From Monosiga brevicollis MX1 (Eukaryota; Opisthokonta; Choanoflagellata; Craspedida; Salpingoecidae), in assembly GCF_000002865.3 (NCBI RefSeq), contig NW_001865049.1, positions 896,568-960,567 on the forward strand: a DNA stretch of 64,000 nt, read 5' to 3'. The translations under genes were made by a program, and so were the position numbers. Below the pieces are notes generated by a model that had not been told where the DNA came from, made no database searches, and saw nothing but the letters and a program-made list of their open reading frames with translations. Shown here in pieces: positions 1 to 15,678 of this stretch; within the stretch, counting starts at the first letter, position 1; every line of letters starts with the position of its first letter.

Positions 1-248
1 TCAACCAGGTCTCTCATTTTTCCTGCTGGTACCAGCCCGATACCTCTTCCTCCTCCTCCTACCTGCCCATCCAAAGGCGACTCACCAGACAGCACATCCC
101 GACCACTGATCAATTCCCACACACACATCCCGCTGCCAGCTCCATCCAGCTCCTGCTCCTGTTCTCGTGGAGGGACGGGACGGTGGGTTCATTTTACAAA
201 TCACAACGCCCACAAAGAGTGTTGGCGTGTTGTCGCGACCATCACACC
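1..248. other. Upstream region of the first gene, no gene seen
   Basis: I see no convincing coding exon here. It precedes the start codon of the zinc-finger gene at 249 and probably holds its promoter and 5' leader. A small pyrimidine- and TCC-rich stretch lies at about 30-60. Confidence 0.4.
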
Positions 249-1885
249 ATGCAGCAGACGCTGAGTACGGACGCCATGCCAGCCGCAAACATGCCCTGTA
301 CCGCCAACGGCCCTGCCAACCAAAACCAGGGTCGCCCCCTCAAGCACAATGGTCAAGCTTTCAAGTCGGGCGATTGGATTTGCCCCGGCTGTGGCAATCA
401 CAACTTTTCCAAGGTACCAAGACACTGCTTTGCTCGCTTGTCTTTACCTCCTCCCCACATGCATGGCGTGTGTGCAGCTCCTCGTCGCTTCTTGCTCCAA
501 CGATCTCACCATTGGCGTGCGCTTGTGGCATTCTAGCGCCGTATCTGCCACAACGCCAAGTGCCGACATGATCGACAAAGGTAAGCTTCAACCCATTCAA
601 CGAGGTGCAATCAGCGCTTTGCTGATCACCAACATCAATCATTGCCATCCAAAGCCTCACTGAACCTGACCTTGTTCGTGCCAATGTTAGCACCCCGGGA
701 CTTGGAGTTGCCCCACCAAGTTCGGAAGAACTGCAGCAAGCCACCTCCACATTCAACAACGCCGCAGCAACCAACAACACAGCGCCCGCTTTAAGATTGC
801 CCACGCCAAATCCGCACCAAACCCAACCGTCCTTGACACACCCATTGGCACAGAGCCAAGCTGAACTTTTGCCCCAGCTTCGGGCCCTCACGGGCTTGCC
901 AGCCGACGCCTCGGAAGAAACCATTCTGACTGCCCTCCTCATCCAACGCACCCAGGCTCTGCACGGGCAAGCCCCGCAATCGCAACAGCAGCAACAACAA
1001 CAGCAACAACAGCGTCATCAGCAGCATCAGATCCGCCAGCGCTCGGCATCGCCATCACAATCTGTGCGACACCGCCCCAACCCGGCTGCCCCGAGCGCCT
1101 GGTCCTCTTGGAGCAATCCTGGACTAGACCACCCCACCTACCATCATGGCGCCATGACCCCTGAACCTCACCCTTCATGGGATACCAACAGTCGTTCTCA
1201 ATCCGCACCCAAGCATGCGGCCCGCAACATCTTTGACTGGGCTTCCAGCGAAAATGAGCCGTCGGGCCCCTCCCCACTACTCGAGCAACATGGCGATCTG
1301 TCTATTGAAAATGACTCACCATTGCCCGCCGACCTACTGCGCGCCCTTTCCCCATGGCCTGACACCGGAAGCATCACCAACACGCCATGGTCACCCTCGT
1401 AAGTCCAATCCCGCCCCTTTCAGGGGTTGGTCCATGATTCGCATAAAATGCGGAATTGCGCGCGCATGCCCATGGGGGGACAGCTCATTTGTTTCCCTGT
1501 CTCTTGTTTGATTGCGATGGCCAATCATAGCTTGCCATCGGACATGGCATCACCACTCAAATGGAATAGTGAAGCATCCGTACCCTATGCCACGGATCCC
1601 ACAGACTCTTGGAACCGACCCGAGTCACCTACATTGCGTGTTGCAAATCCAAGCCCACTCGACATGGGCCTGCACTTTACGGCACAGCCCGTTCAAGCAG
1701 GTTTGGCTCAGCCCGCTACAAGCTCCCACTCGTCTTCTGAGAAGGCGCTTCAAATGAATGCCAGCAGCGTGCCCTTCTACCCGAGCCCAAATCTCGGGCA
1801 ACTGGCCTCGCGGCGACCATATCGAACAAGCCATTGCGCTGCCTTCCCCGTGCACCAAACATATTCCTGGAGCGCCGTGGCTTAA
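249..1885 (+). CDS. RanBP2-type zinc-finger protein, glutamine/proline-rich
   Basis: Four-exon model: 249-413, 537-580, 655-1398 and 1531-1885, with phases that add up to a 435-residue protein. The start is the first in-frame ATG. Residues about 42-68, split between exons 1 and 2, read GDWICPGCGNHNF then RRIC..C, which is a RanBP2-type zinc ribbon; these fingers usually bind single-stranded RNA or ubiquitin. The last cysteine pair is spaced C-x4-C instead of the usual C-x2-C. The rest is low complexity: a glutamine run near residue 180, then Ser/Pro/Asn-rich sequence with no recognisable fold. Only the zinc finger is assigned; an RNA-associated role is an inference. The gene converges on MCM9 downstream. 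Confidence 0.72.
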
Positions 1886-2284
1886 GACCCCGTAATCCAT
1901 GAGGAGAGTCTTGGATTTTATTTTCAAATGGTCTGGCATGAACGTATTCCATAAGGATGTGCCTCTTTGTGCCATATTCATATCTTCGCTTTGGTACTGC
2001 GTATCTTGAAGAGCTTCGTGGCAATGACGCCGCGCACTCTTCTCAAAACTTTGGATCACACAAAATTGATCATAAATCGCGTTTCAGAATTTCTGTTGTT
2101 CCTTTTCTGTCAACTGTTTGGTTTGTGCATGAAACCTGGACCATGCTCATGGATAAACAAGAGGTGAAAATTAAATTGCAACTCAGTTGCATGTGAACCC
2201 GCACACAGATAGGTAAGCTCAGACCGCCCCTTCATGAAACAACGACAGCAACAAGAAAGGCTGCAAACGAGCTCAAAAAGGAGC
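1886..2284. other. Convergent intergenic spacer
   Basis: About 400 bp between the stop codons of the zinc-finger gene (+) and MCM9 (-). It is AT-richer than its flanks and should contain both 3' UTRs. I see no coding exon. Confidence 0.5.
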
Positions 2285-6692
<4,408 letters not shown>

Positions 6693-7168
6693 GTTCTCTC
6701 TCTCTCTCTCTCTTTAAAACTCTGATTCTTTCACTGCCTTCGTTGTCTGTAATTTGGTTCTTCTTTTTTTTTTGTTTTTTTTCTCTGTTACTGTGCTTCC
6801 TTTTGACTTGTGGCTTTGCTGGCTTCACTCGACTGACATGTGAGAACCAGTACATTACGTCTTTTAGCGGCCATTCACTTTGCTCGGCTCTTTTCCCCGT
6901 GTCCCATGCACGACCGGACGATCAAATCCGTCGGATTCGCCGCCCTCACACTGTGATTGCATCAAGGAGAACTTTACAGATGCAACGATGCGTGCTCCGA
7001 CGCCCTATTGTCTGACATTTCCGAACTGCAGCATGCGGGTGGTCCAACGGTTATCGTAGCAAATATCAGACTTTTCGTACTTTCAAACGTAACTTATGTG
7101 CAACTTAATGTCGTTAATAAGTCTATCATTGCAGCTGACGATTGGGTATTTTTTTTTTTTTTTTGGGA

Positions 7169-7218
<50 letters not shown>

Positions 7219-7435
7219 GTCATCATCTTGTCGCATCGCTGAAACGCCAGCAGCGATCCGACCGGAAGCGCACTCTGGTCAGCAGGTTGAAAGGCCGTGC
7301 ATTCAAGAAGTACACTGGCTTGATATCATCTGGACTTTGGACGTGCCCACGGCAAGCTCTTCTCAAGATTGCCGCTGGGATTTGAGTGGCGACCAGATCT
7401 TGGCTTTGCACTGCCTGACGAGAGGCAGCGGCGAC
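6693..7435. other. Divergent promoter region between MCM9 and the NPDC1-like gene
   Basis: Head-to-head spacing of about 740 bp. It contains a CT run at 6694-6714, poly-T runs near 6765-6782 and 7148-7164, and a GAC/ACG trinucleotide repeat at 7177-7216. The repeats are open in some frames but carry no recognisable protein signal, so I treat the region as regulatory and untranslated. Confidence 0.5.
7177..7216. repeat. (GAC)n trinucleotide microsatellite
   Basis: About thirteen uninterrupted GAC units, preceded by a 17-base poly-T tract, in the probable 5' leader of the next gene. Confidence 0.9.
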
Positions 7436-8515
7436 ATGTTTCACGGACCCCAAAGAGGTCTGTTCCTGCGTGCACCGCGCCGCGACTGGCTCGTGGCCGC
7501 TCTCTCTGCAGTGGTTATATTGATGGTGCATGGCACCGTGGTACGCGCCCAAACCATCACCGCTGCCGAGACTACCCAACCTGCCTCCATCACTGCCGCC
7601 TCGACCACGCTCGCAGCCACGACGCGAACCAAGGCACCCCACCGATGTGATGAGCGCGTATGTGAAGTGTTGCACCGAGAAGTCTGTCATGACAAGACAA
7701 CGGCTGATTGCGGCCCATGCAAGGCTCTCTACATGAGCGAGACCTCACCCAACATCGGCAACACGCCCTGCGGTACGCCCCGTTGTTCTCCATCCCACTT
7801 TTATTTGTGATCGTTCTTCTTTTTTTTTTTTTCACATCCCCCTTTCTCTGGCCCTCCTTGGCTTTGTTTGCTCGCCAATGTACAGTCCGTCTTGTGCCAG
7901 ACAACCAAGGCAATGAACAAAGCACTGCCGACCTGGACTGGCCTGAACTGCCTGATGAACATCAAGACAAAGGTGACAGCAACAGCAGTAATGGGAATAA
8001 ATCCCGCTCACCGACTTTTCTTGCCGGCATGGTGGGTTCCGTGCGCAATACAATCCGACATGCCTTATTTCCAGCTCTGAACTTGGCCCTTTTTGCTCAT
8101 CATTCCGATCCACCTGTCACAGCTCTTGGTTGTCATGTGCGTGGTGGGCACCATCGCCTTTGTGTTTTATCGCCTCAATCGGAACTCTCGTCGCATCTTT
8201 GAGGTAAGCGATACCGCTCTGGGCTGGTCTCAGGAGTTGCAAGCAAATACTTAGGGATGGCATACATGCTGCACCTGTGGGCTAAGAATCTCCTGTTGGT
8301 CCACATAGCTTCGGCACGACCTGAATGCAGGGGATGATGACGACCAAGAAACCCTGATTGATGAGGAAGGGCGCGTCATGGGTTTCCACCGCTACAAGGC
8401 CAAGAAGCAGAAGAATCGCTTTGCATCTCTTGACCTCTCGGACGATGACGACGACGACGACGAGCAGAGTGACTTGGATGAAGATTTCGCCGAAGAGGCG
8501 CAACACCTCGTCTAG
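7436..8515 (+). CDS. Type I membrane protein resembling NPDC1/CA​B-1
   Basis: Four exons: 7436-7772, 7886-8031, 8123-8203, 8309-8515; 256 residues. An N-terminal hydrophobic stretch (about residues 19-36) looks like a signal peptide. A Ser/Thr-rich linker follows, then a compact cysteine block ending in DCGPC near residue 97. One transmembrane helix, built across the exon 2/3 junction (FLAGM joined to LLVVMCVVGTIAFVFY), is followed by a basic stop-transfer, a basic FHRYKAKKQKN segment and a run of aspartates. Metazoan NPDC1 has the same order: CGPC cysteine block, single helix, basic YHYQHQRQQ segment, acidic tail. The match is to architecture and short motifs, so the assignment is tentative. 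The family is linked to secretory vesicle trafficking and neural differentiation in animals; the function here is unknown. Confidence 0.6.
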
Positions 8516-9241
8516 CCTGCACCTTCATCTTTCCGTTCTCTGACCACAGCGTTTGCGCCTCGGCAAGCAGGGACCAAGGGCGTCTGCTCTACCTGCTGCC
8601 TGTGACATTTTATTTCATCTTGGAGTGTTCTGCGAATGGAGAAAAAGAGCAGGACACGCACGTCCTGAACACCGCCTTCCATCTTCAGCAAAGTTCTTCC
8701 ATTGTGAGATTTGTATTTGTTTGTTTTTATTTTCTTTAATTTTTTTTTTTTTTTTCGGGGAAGCCCTGACCTGCTGGCGGGTCAGGCCACACAGTGGCCA
8801 TTGTGACATTTTCGTTCCAAGGCCCTACTCATTGTTCACGAGGCACAACGCACACGTGCTGCCCTCTTGGGCCCTCCTGCTGCCCCTCTGCCTCGCTTTC
8901 ACTTCGCCTTGTAATCGATGCTCTGGTACTGCAACCAAGCAAAATCAGTCGCTGCCGCGTTCCGAACCTTTTTTTTTTTTTTTTTAATTCGGAGTAAAAC
9001 AAAAAGAAAGGTGCAAGAGAGTTGGGGCTTATTTGCCAGCCAATACCCCATCACTTGTCATGTCGACCTCAATCCCATTTCTCAAAAAGATCAAACTTGC
9101 TAGCAAGCTAGCTTGCACCCCACATTTCCCCCTCCGATCCCAGACGTCTGGTTCCCAAGTTTACTTTATGCGTAGACGAGCTGACATCTATCAAGTTCAT
9201 AGGGGCCGGCAGTGTCTGCGCTTTGCAGGTGACCCCGCTAA
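8516..9241. other. Convergent spacer, no gene seen
   Basis: Lies between two stop codons facing each other. It has poly-T runs at about 8739-8755 and 8970-8984 and no exon I can support. The 3' UTRs of the NPDC1-like gene and NFXL1 should occupy it. Confidence 0.5.
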
Positions 9242-12200
9242 TCAAAACAAGAGTACACCCAGACCCGTGGCTGCTATAACAAACAATGTCGCCACAATAG
9301 CCAGTTTCCGGGGCTCTTGATACCACGGCGGTGCCACCTCTGGCGCCTCACTCTCTTCTATCAAAATTAAAAAGACGAATTGAGCCGCGATGTGAGAAAC
9401 TTTGGGCCGTGCTATCCAACAGCTTTTATAACTACTGGCTTGCAAGCATGAAGGCAGTCAACTAACCAGCGCGAGACGGGCGCTTGCGCCGCCGGCGACC
9501 TCGATTTCGAAAGGCTTCCAGCTCGGCTTGATCCTTGGCTCGCTGCGCTGCCTCCTCTGCTTCAATGCGCTGTGCTTCCTCCGCCGCACTGGCAGCCTGT
9601 CGTTCACGACAAGCTGCGTCACAAGCCACATGTTCGAGCTGTTCGGCCTGCACGCGCTGGCAGGGGATCCTCTACAGGCGCACGCACATCGCCACCCATC
9701 ATTGTTGGCATGAACATTACCACCATGTCTGTCAACGCACGCGCAGCGCTAAAGAGTGCAAAGAGAGAGTGTGTGCCAAAACGAAGGACCAAGGCTCATG
9801 TCCAAGAGTCAAGTCTGCTCAAGCGATCCACAAACCTCTTTGCGTCGCTTGCAAGGACATCGAAGCGACACGAGCTTGGTACATGAAGAGGCAGGCGAAC
9901 ACGCACCCGGATGGCAATCTTTGGTACACTGATGCCCGCAGGACAGCAACCGTGGGCACCTGATAGCCACATGCGATAGCACTGTGAGTAAAACCAGATG
10001 GCATGTCTCCTCCGCCCTCGAGCCCTTATTCCCAGCTGCACAGGCATAGCGCACATACAGCCAAAGCCAGCTGCTGCAGACAAAGCCGAACGTACCGGTG
10101 ATGGCAGCTGAGGAGGGCATCACGATCCCCAGGAAGCTTCCGCGTCCACTCGTCGCAGTCGAGCGCCAAAACAAGTGCTTCGCAGTGACATGGGTGGGAA
10201 ATAATGTGCTTGCAGGGCGGACACAGCCCCGGGTGACACCATTCCCGCGCACACGTGTGCGGACAACCTGGCGGGCGCGGGAGCTCGCATCGCCGTGGGC
10301 AGGCCCCACATCCAGCCGTCAGGCCACTCAACTCAGCTCCCTCACCCGACGCCATCCCCCCATCTGACGGCGAAGCCATATGAGCTCGCAGTAGCGGCTC
10401 ACATGTTGCGTACGCGAGGCTATCCAAAGCCACCGGTACGCTCGTCGCACCCAGCTCGCGGCGCAGCAACAAGTCTTGCTCGTGCCAGCTCGTACCAGCA
10501 CGCAAAGGGAGGTGACACGGTTGCGCGCAACGATGGCGGGTGCATGCCAAAAGACGATCGCAGGTTTGATCACAACCAAAGGGCGCATTTGCTGCACAAG
10601 GTAGATCACGCACGGTGTGTGCACCCTTGCATGCTCGCGGCACGGGTACTTGACAAGGTGGACACGGCGTGAGCTGCTTGATTTCGCGCACCGGATTGCT
10701 CTTGAGTTTCTGCTTTTTGCGCTCAGTTTTGGTGAGCTCAATCTCCTCCCGGCGTGGGCGTTTGTCATGACAGGGCGCCTGACAAGCGTGGCCACAGGAC
10801 AGTTCTGTGGCGCATGTTTGTCGACACTGCGGACAATTGCCATCGTGACAAGTGTGCGGCCGCTGCGTTGGGTGTCGACAATAGGGAGGTACTCTACACG
10901 GCTCTCGACAGCGGGGCTTGCGTCGACTCGCGTCACGCCCACAGGGGACCGTTACGGTGGAGGCCCCGCAGGCGCAGCTGCGCGTCATTGTTTGCGAGCA
11001 TGGGTAGCACGGGCCCGCATGGCACGGGTCTTGACAAGTGTGCTGGTTGCACTGCAAGCGCTTGCCGCACACGCGCTCGCATGGTGGACACACGTCACAA
11101 CACTTGCGCTTGCAGGGGTGGCCACAGGGAAGGATGCGTCCACACTTTCGGGTGCACGTTAACGAAGTTCCACACGCCAGCTCCTTGGTTTGGGCACCAC
11201 AGCGACAGGAGACCTGTTGTGTCTGCATGCAAGCACCACAATCGCCGTAGTGACACTGGCGCACACACCGGTGTTCACCACAGGCCAACATTCGATCACA
11301 AGTACTGCCACAAGTGGGCACCGTTTCCGTGCATGGCAGGTCTGGATACGTGGACTTGCCGCACGGACATGCGCGTTGGAGCTGACCCGCACAGGGCGCA
11401 CATGGTCCAGAATGACAGGTCACCTCGCATCGGTGAAACCCACAGGCCAAAGGCTGCCCACACACTGTTTCACACGACCACTCCAGCTTAGCACAGGGCT
11501 GATCGGCCACGACCCGGCCACAGCGGCAGGCTCGTTGAGAACGGCGCGGACAAGGCGGGCAGGGTCCTTCGTGGCAAGTCAACTCGCATGCGTGACCGCA
11601 CGGCAGCTTTTGACCACAGCGTTCACCACAGCTGTAAGCTACGTTCCCACAGCGACGCGAGGTACGCTGCCGCCCACAAAAGCAAGGGGTGTCCGGCAGG
11701 AGTCGCGGGCACTTTAAGCACTTGCCTGGGTGGCAAAGCATCAGGCATCGGTGCTGACCGCAACTGAGTAAACGGTCACACGCCTCACCACAAGAATGCG
11801 GGGTCAACCAGGGATCGAAGCGGGGCTCAACCTCCTTGGTACAGAAGCAGCGATACACGCGGGGCGCCTCTTTGCGGCTGTAGTTGGTATGGCATTTAGG
11901 ACAAAACCAGGGAATCTCAGCCTCGGGAAACAATTCGGGGGTCAGGCCGTTGGTGCGGACCACGCCATCCTTCACCCAGCGCTGGATGCAAATCAAATGA
12001 AAGGAGCAGCAGCACTCCTGACACGTCCAGATAGCGTCTTCCTGTTGATTCGGCCGGGCAAGGAGGTATGAAAGCTTGGCCGATGCGTGCAGCCAAGCCA
12101 CGAGGTACAAAAGCAAAGCGTTGGCCTGGGAAACGCACCTTGTTGATATCATCGATGCAAATGAGGCATGGGTTGCTGTTGGGATCCAAACAGTCCTCTA

Positions 12201-12535
12201 CTAGCTCTCGTAGCCGCGCAAGATTGGCATCGGCTGAGCAGCGCACAGCAGAAATGAGACATGCCTCGCTTCCATCACTTTGAGCGCTCGGCAAAACAGG
12301 CTGAGCCACGCTCCTGACTCAAGGCGCACCTACCATCGTCTGTGCCAAAAGAGTGGTACTTGGCCAGGATCTTGGCCACAATCTCGTCGCTGGGTGGATC
12401 ATCTTTACTTATGTCGGGAGCGGCCTGTGTCTCAACATCCTCGTCTGCGTCGAGCACACGAGGCGGTGTTTTGCGTGCCGGCCGCTGATGCTGTAACGAA
12501 TCGAGGGTGGGTGGCGGCGTAGTTTTTGGCACCAT
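9242..12535 (-). CDS. NFXL1: NFXL1, NFX1-type zinc-finger protein with membrane tail
   Basis: Six exons, high to low: 12535-12334, 12233-12139, 12041-10096, 9959-9836, 9671-9467, 9357-9242; 895 residues, close to human NFXL1 (about 911). After a short acidic N-terminus comes a RING/PHD-like motif (exons 2-3, PCLICIDDIN then WTCQECCCSFHLICIQRW), then a long array of NFX1-type zinc fingers with CGH..C..CHPGPC-like repeats. A Glu/Ala/Arg helix (exon 5) ends in RGRRRRKR, and the last exon encodes a hydrophobic segment LAIVATLFVIAATGLGVLLF at the extreme C-terminus. That tail is typical of NFXL1 and separates it from NFX1, which instead has an R3H domain. The family is associated with nucleic-acid binding and E3 ligase-like activity; the tail implies membrane anchoring. 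Confidence 0.92.
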
Positions 12536-12540
12536 TGTGG

Positions 12541-12659
12541 CCAAGTCTCTCTCTCGCTCTGTCTGTCTGTCCGTCTGTCTGTCTCGCTCTGTCTCTCTGT
12601 CCGTCTGTCTGTCTCGCTCTGTCTGTCTGTCCGTCTGTCTGTCTCTGTGACTCTCTGAG

Positions 12660-12692
<33 letters not shown>
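12541..12692. repeat. Compound TCTG/CT and (AC)n microsatellite
   Basis: TCTGTCTGTCCG-like units run from 12541 to about 12655, followed by an (AC)n tract at 12661-12692. It lies immediately upstream of the NFXL1 start codon. Confidence 0.9.
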
Positions 12693-12694
<2 letters not shown>

Positions 12695-12856
12695 ACTGCA
12701 CTGTCAATGCCCGATGCAAGAGAGCTCCTTTGACATTCAAGGCGTGCAAAAAGGCGCACCAGGTTGCTTGGCCATAAAAATTCGTTTTGTGTCTTCGGGG
12801 GAAGCCAACAACTCTACGTCACAGGGTCGACTCTTGAAGACGACGACTTGGGCTTC

Positions 12857-13827
12857 CTATACAATCTTGGTGTCAAAGACTGAATCCGCCGTTTCAGGCG
12901 AAGCCTTGGCATGTACGGCATTTGGTTGATACAAGTCGCGGTTCAGGCAATAGCCAAGCTCTTCGATGAAGAACACGACAACGGCGATGATCAGACACGC
13001 TGCAGGAGCCAGGAATGCATGTGCAGGTCGTGTTGAGTCCATGCCGCCTTGTTAGCATATTCTCAGACGCTCCCATCATGTGCGTACCCGCGCTGAGAAA
13101 GACGACGACCCGCTGCGCTTCAAGAAAGTCGGAGCCCGAACACCCCACCAACGTTGAGTAAAAGCTGAGCGTCAAAGGGAGGCAAACACGAAGCCTGATT
13201 GAGCCGTCCTTCTGTGCAGCTAGCGCCTTTTCATTGTCGTGGGTGACCTTAAGCACACGACCAGCAGATGGGAACGACCTACATGAGAGCAATGGCAAAA
13301 TAGAGAATGTTGAAGATGTGGGCTAAGCGGCGTGGGGACCGATTCTGTGTCGTAATGGCATCCTCGTTATCCTCCTCGTCCGTTACCTGCACCCAGTTTG
13401 CAACACGGATCATAGCATGAAGTGACATTCACACCATCCCAAAATCAAGAAAGTGCTACGACCGGCAAAAGAGCGAGGCGAGGGGTCCAAACTCAAGGAG
13501 CAGTAGGCTATCGGTTGGCTCTGATGTGTGCTTGGCATACCTCGGCGAAATAGATGATGAGAAGGCCGAATAACAAGAAGCAAAAGGTTGAGATGTAAAA
13601 CGTGCAAAAGACCTGTGATAGCCAAAGAGTCGATGTGAGAGGCTGAAGCCGCGACCCCCAGGGCATGCCAATGGCAAAGGTGTGTGGGACACAATGACCC
13701 ATGATGACAGCCAGCCACGCACTTTGCCAGAATTCTCCTGAATACAGTTGCAAAAGTCCACAAAGGGAGACAGCTCGACGGCGAGCTGGGCCGTTACTTC
13801 GTCTTGCGGATCTGTAAGATCACTCAT
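12857..13827 (-). CDS. Uncharacterised multi-pass membrane protein (core exons)
   Basis: I do not recognise the family. Five exons join in phase, high to low: 13827-13723, 13612-13541, 13386-13283, 13194-13088, 12999-12857, giving 176 residues from the ATG at 13827. Hydrophobic segments are VFCTFYISTFCFLLFGLLII (exon 2), HIFNILYFAIALM running into LRVCLPLTLSFYSTL (exons 3-4), and VVVFLSAACLIIAVVVFF (exons 4-5), so three or four membrane spans are likely. An acidic cytosolic-type loop DEEDNED sits between the first two. The gene may start further upstream: another hydrophobic exon ends at about 14370 with a good donor, and an open segment just above 13837 is in the same frame but is separated by a TAG. 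The 5' end is therefore unresolved. Confidence 0.45.
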
Positions 13828-13836
13828 GAAGGAGAG

Positions 13837-13969
13837 CTAGACCCGTGCCCGCATCATGCCCAAGCCGCCGCCAATGCAAAGTGAGGATCTTGGGTCCCAA
13901 TGATCCCCGAAAGTGTTGTCTGCACCAACTAGAAAAGAGCAAGCGACATGGTAGCACACCATGGCAGCT

Positions 13970-14010
<41 letters not shown>

Positions 14011-14445
14011 CACAGGCTCGGTGCATCTGGCCACACGAGGCAAAAGGAAAGTCCGGCTCGACATCACCGCCGGCACTGCAGCGCGTGTTTTTAATGCATG
14101 CACAGTAATTTTATTTCAGGTCAAGGGTGAGCCACAGCAGGGTACAGTCAGGGTACGATGTCACAGGGCCGTGCAGATGCACAAGAGTCGTACTCGATGA
14201 AGATTTGCAAGCAGGGACCCATTGTATCGCATTCTGTGCAACCGAAAGGCGAAAATTAAGCGGGAGATAGCCAGGAAGAAAAGTTCAGAATTCACCTTGA
14301 TGAGGCCAGCGGGCCGTTGCTACCACCGTGCCTTTACGATTGCATGTAGAGTCAAACGGACTTACCCTTGGGGATGTTGTTGAGGGCCACAATAATGTAC
14401 AGGGCAAGCAATGTGACGCAAATTTCAATGGCCTTGTTTCCCATG
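13837..14445 (-). other. Possible further exons upstream of the membrane protein
   Basis: A minus-strand segment starting at an ATG near 14443 reads MGNKAIEICVTLLALYIIVA, a membrane-type helix, and ends at a GTAAGT donor near 14365. A second segment after an acceptor near 14222 contains CDTMGPC. An AATAAA-like signal on the minus strand lies at 14115-14110. Whether these are a separate tiny gene or the 5' exons of the locus below could not be settled because the phases do not join cleanly. Confidence 0.3.
13970..14008. repeat. (AC)n microsatellite
   Basis: About nineteen AC units, lying inside the unresolved 5' part of the membrane-protein locus. Confidence 0.92.
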
Positions 14446-15173
14446 GATTTGGCATCCTATCATTGGGCATCAAGCCGGCAAGCAGTGAGCACAGATTGGG
14501 GAATGGTGGGCGATGCGATTGGGCTTGACGGCGCTAGACCAACCCGAAGCAAGCGTTTGAGCTTTTGCCCACAATTGACGTGTTTGACCATGGACATTGA
14601 TGCAGATTGCAAGCGCTTGAGCTGGGTGACGGTCTAAAGGGTAACCACAGGAAGTGGTGTCAGCTGTGTGCTGACACTCGGCGGCACTTGTGGGCGGTTC
14701 TGGCTGGGCGAGGGTGGACCGGTTTAAACGTGCCTTGTTATCATGCGAGGAACTCTCGGCTACTCAAAATGAAGAGAGAGCACAACGCAGCAAACGAGGG
14801 CGTGAGTGATGGATGACTGGGTGCATTGAGGCAAGGTTGCCATTCACCTACTGCTCGTGTCGCTGGGCGGCGCCACGATGTGCACCGCCGGATGAATGCC
14901 GTCATTTGCTCCACTCATGGTGCCAGTCCTTGGATACAGCACCAACAGGCCCTCCTTTCCTCGTTCAAACAGCACCTATACACCTTCTCCCCCCTGTCTA
15001 CCTGCGCCTTCAACTCCCCGCCCCCTGACCAGCCCCGCCAGCAAAGGACCGAGTCGTGCGCGTGCACTTTGTGGTCAACAAGAGAGAGAGAGAAAAGAGA
15101 GAGAGAGAGAGACATTCCTTTCTTACATTTGTTGAGCTCTCTTTCTGTTGAGCTCTCTCTCTCTCTCTCTCTA

Positions 15174-15230
<57 letters not shown>

Positions 15231-15678
15231 CTCCCCTCAAGTTCTCTCACTTAAGCTCTCACTCAAGCTTTCAATCTCTCTCAAGCTCTCACAGCTCTCT
15301 CTTTCAAGAGCTCTCTCTCTCACAAGCTCTCAAGCTCTCTCTGCCTCATAGCAACTACAACGGAAAAGGAAAACGGTGGTTGGATATGTGTTGTGATCTT
15401 GCCACAGGGCTTGGACTGAAGAAGCAGAAGACCTGGTCGTGCGGCCAGCTAACACCAAATTCAATATTGAGAAAGAGAAGAACAGTAACAGACTCCACAC
15501 AGCTTGGGTTGCAGCGCGCAAGTGACCCTAATACATCATGCTAGGGGCGAGAGAGAAGCGGGGGTTGGGCCCATATGCCGTATTCGAGATGCTGGGATAC
15601 CATATCAAAAGCCGTGAGCACGAGCACCCGGATCGCACACGCAAACCGGCAAGCGATTGCAGCCAGGTTTCAGCTAGC
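14446..15678. other. Intergenic region rich in GA/CT microsatellite
   Basis: No exon that I can support. From about 15076 to 15345 the DNA is almost entirely GA or CT dinucleotide repeat, broken by short AAGCTCTC-like interruptions. Open frames through it are repeat artefacts. Confidence 0.5.
15076..15345. repeat. (GA)n/(CT)n microsatellite block with AAGCTCTC interruptions
   Basis: A GA-rich part at 15079-15112 is followed by a long CT-rich part at about 15140-15345. The switch from GA to CT on one strand could allow it to fold into a long hairpin. Confidence 0.85.

Noticed and set aside
7142-7385. Poly-Thr or poly-Arg protein start through the GAC repeat
   Set aside because: Microsatellite reading; the ATG at 7436 gives a proper signal peptide and the upstream part looks untranslated.
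7972-8122. Intron starting at the GTGACA at 7973 in the NPDC1-like gene
   Set aside because: Its phase does not match the next acceptor; the GTGGGT donor at 8032 joins in phase and completes the membrane helix.
9535-9963. Plus-strand cysteine-containing frame opposite NFXL1 exon 4-5
   Set aside because: The minus strand has a consistent NFXL1 model over the same bases; the plus frame is a shadow.
10617-11717. Plus-strand frames of 175-245 residues opposite NFXL1
   Set aside because: Shadows of the Cys/His/Pro-rich zinc-finger array on the minus strand.
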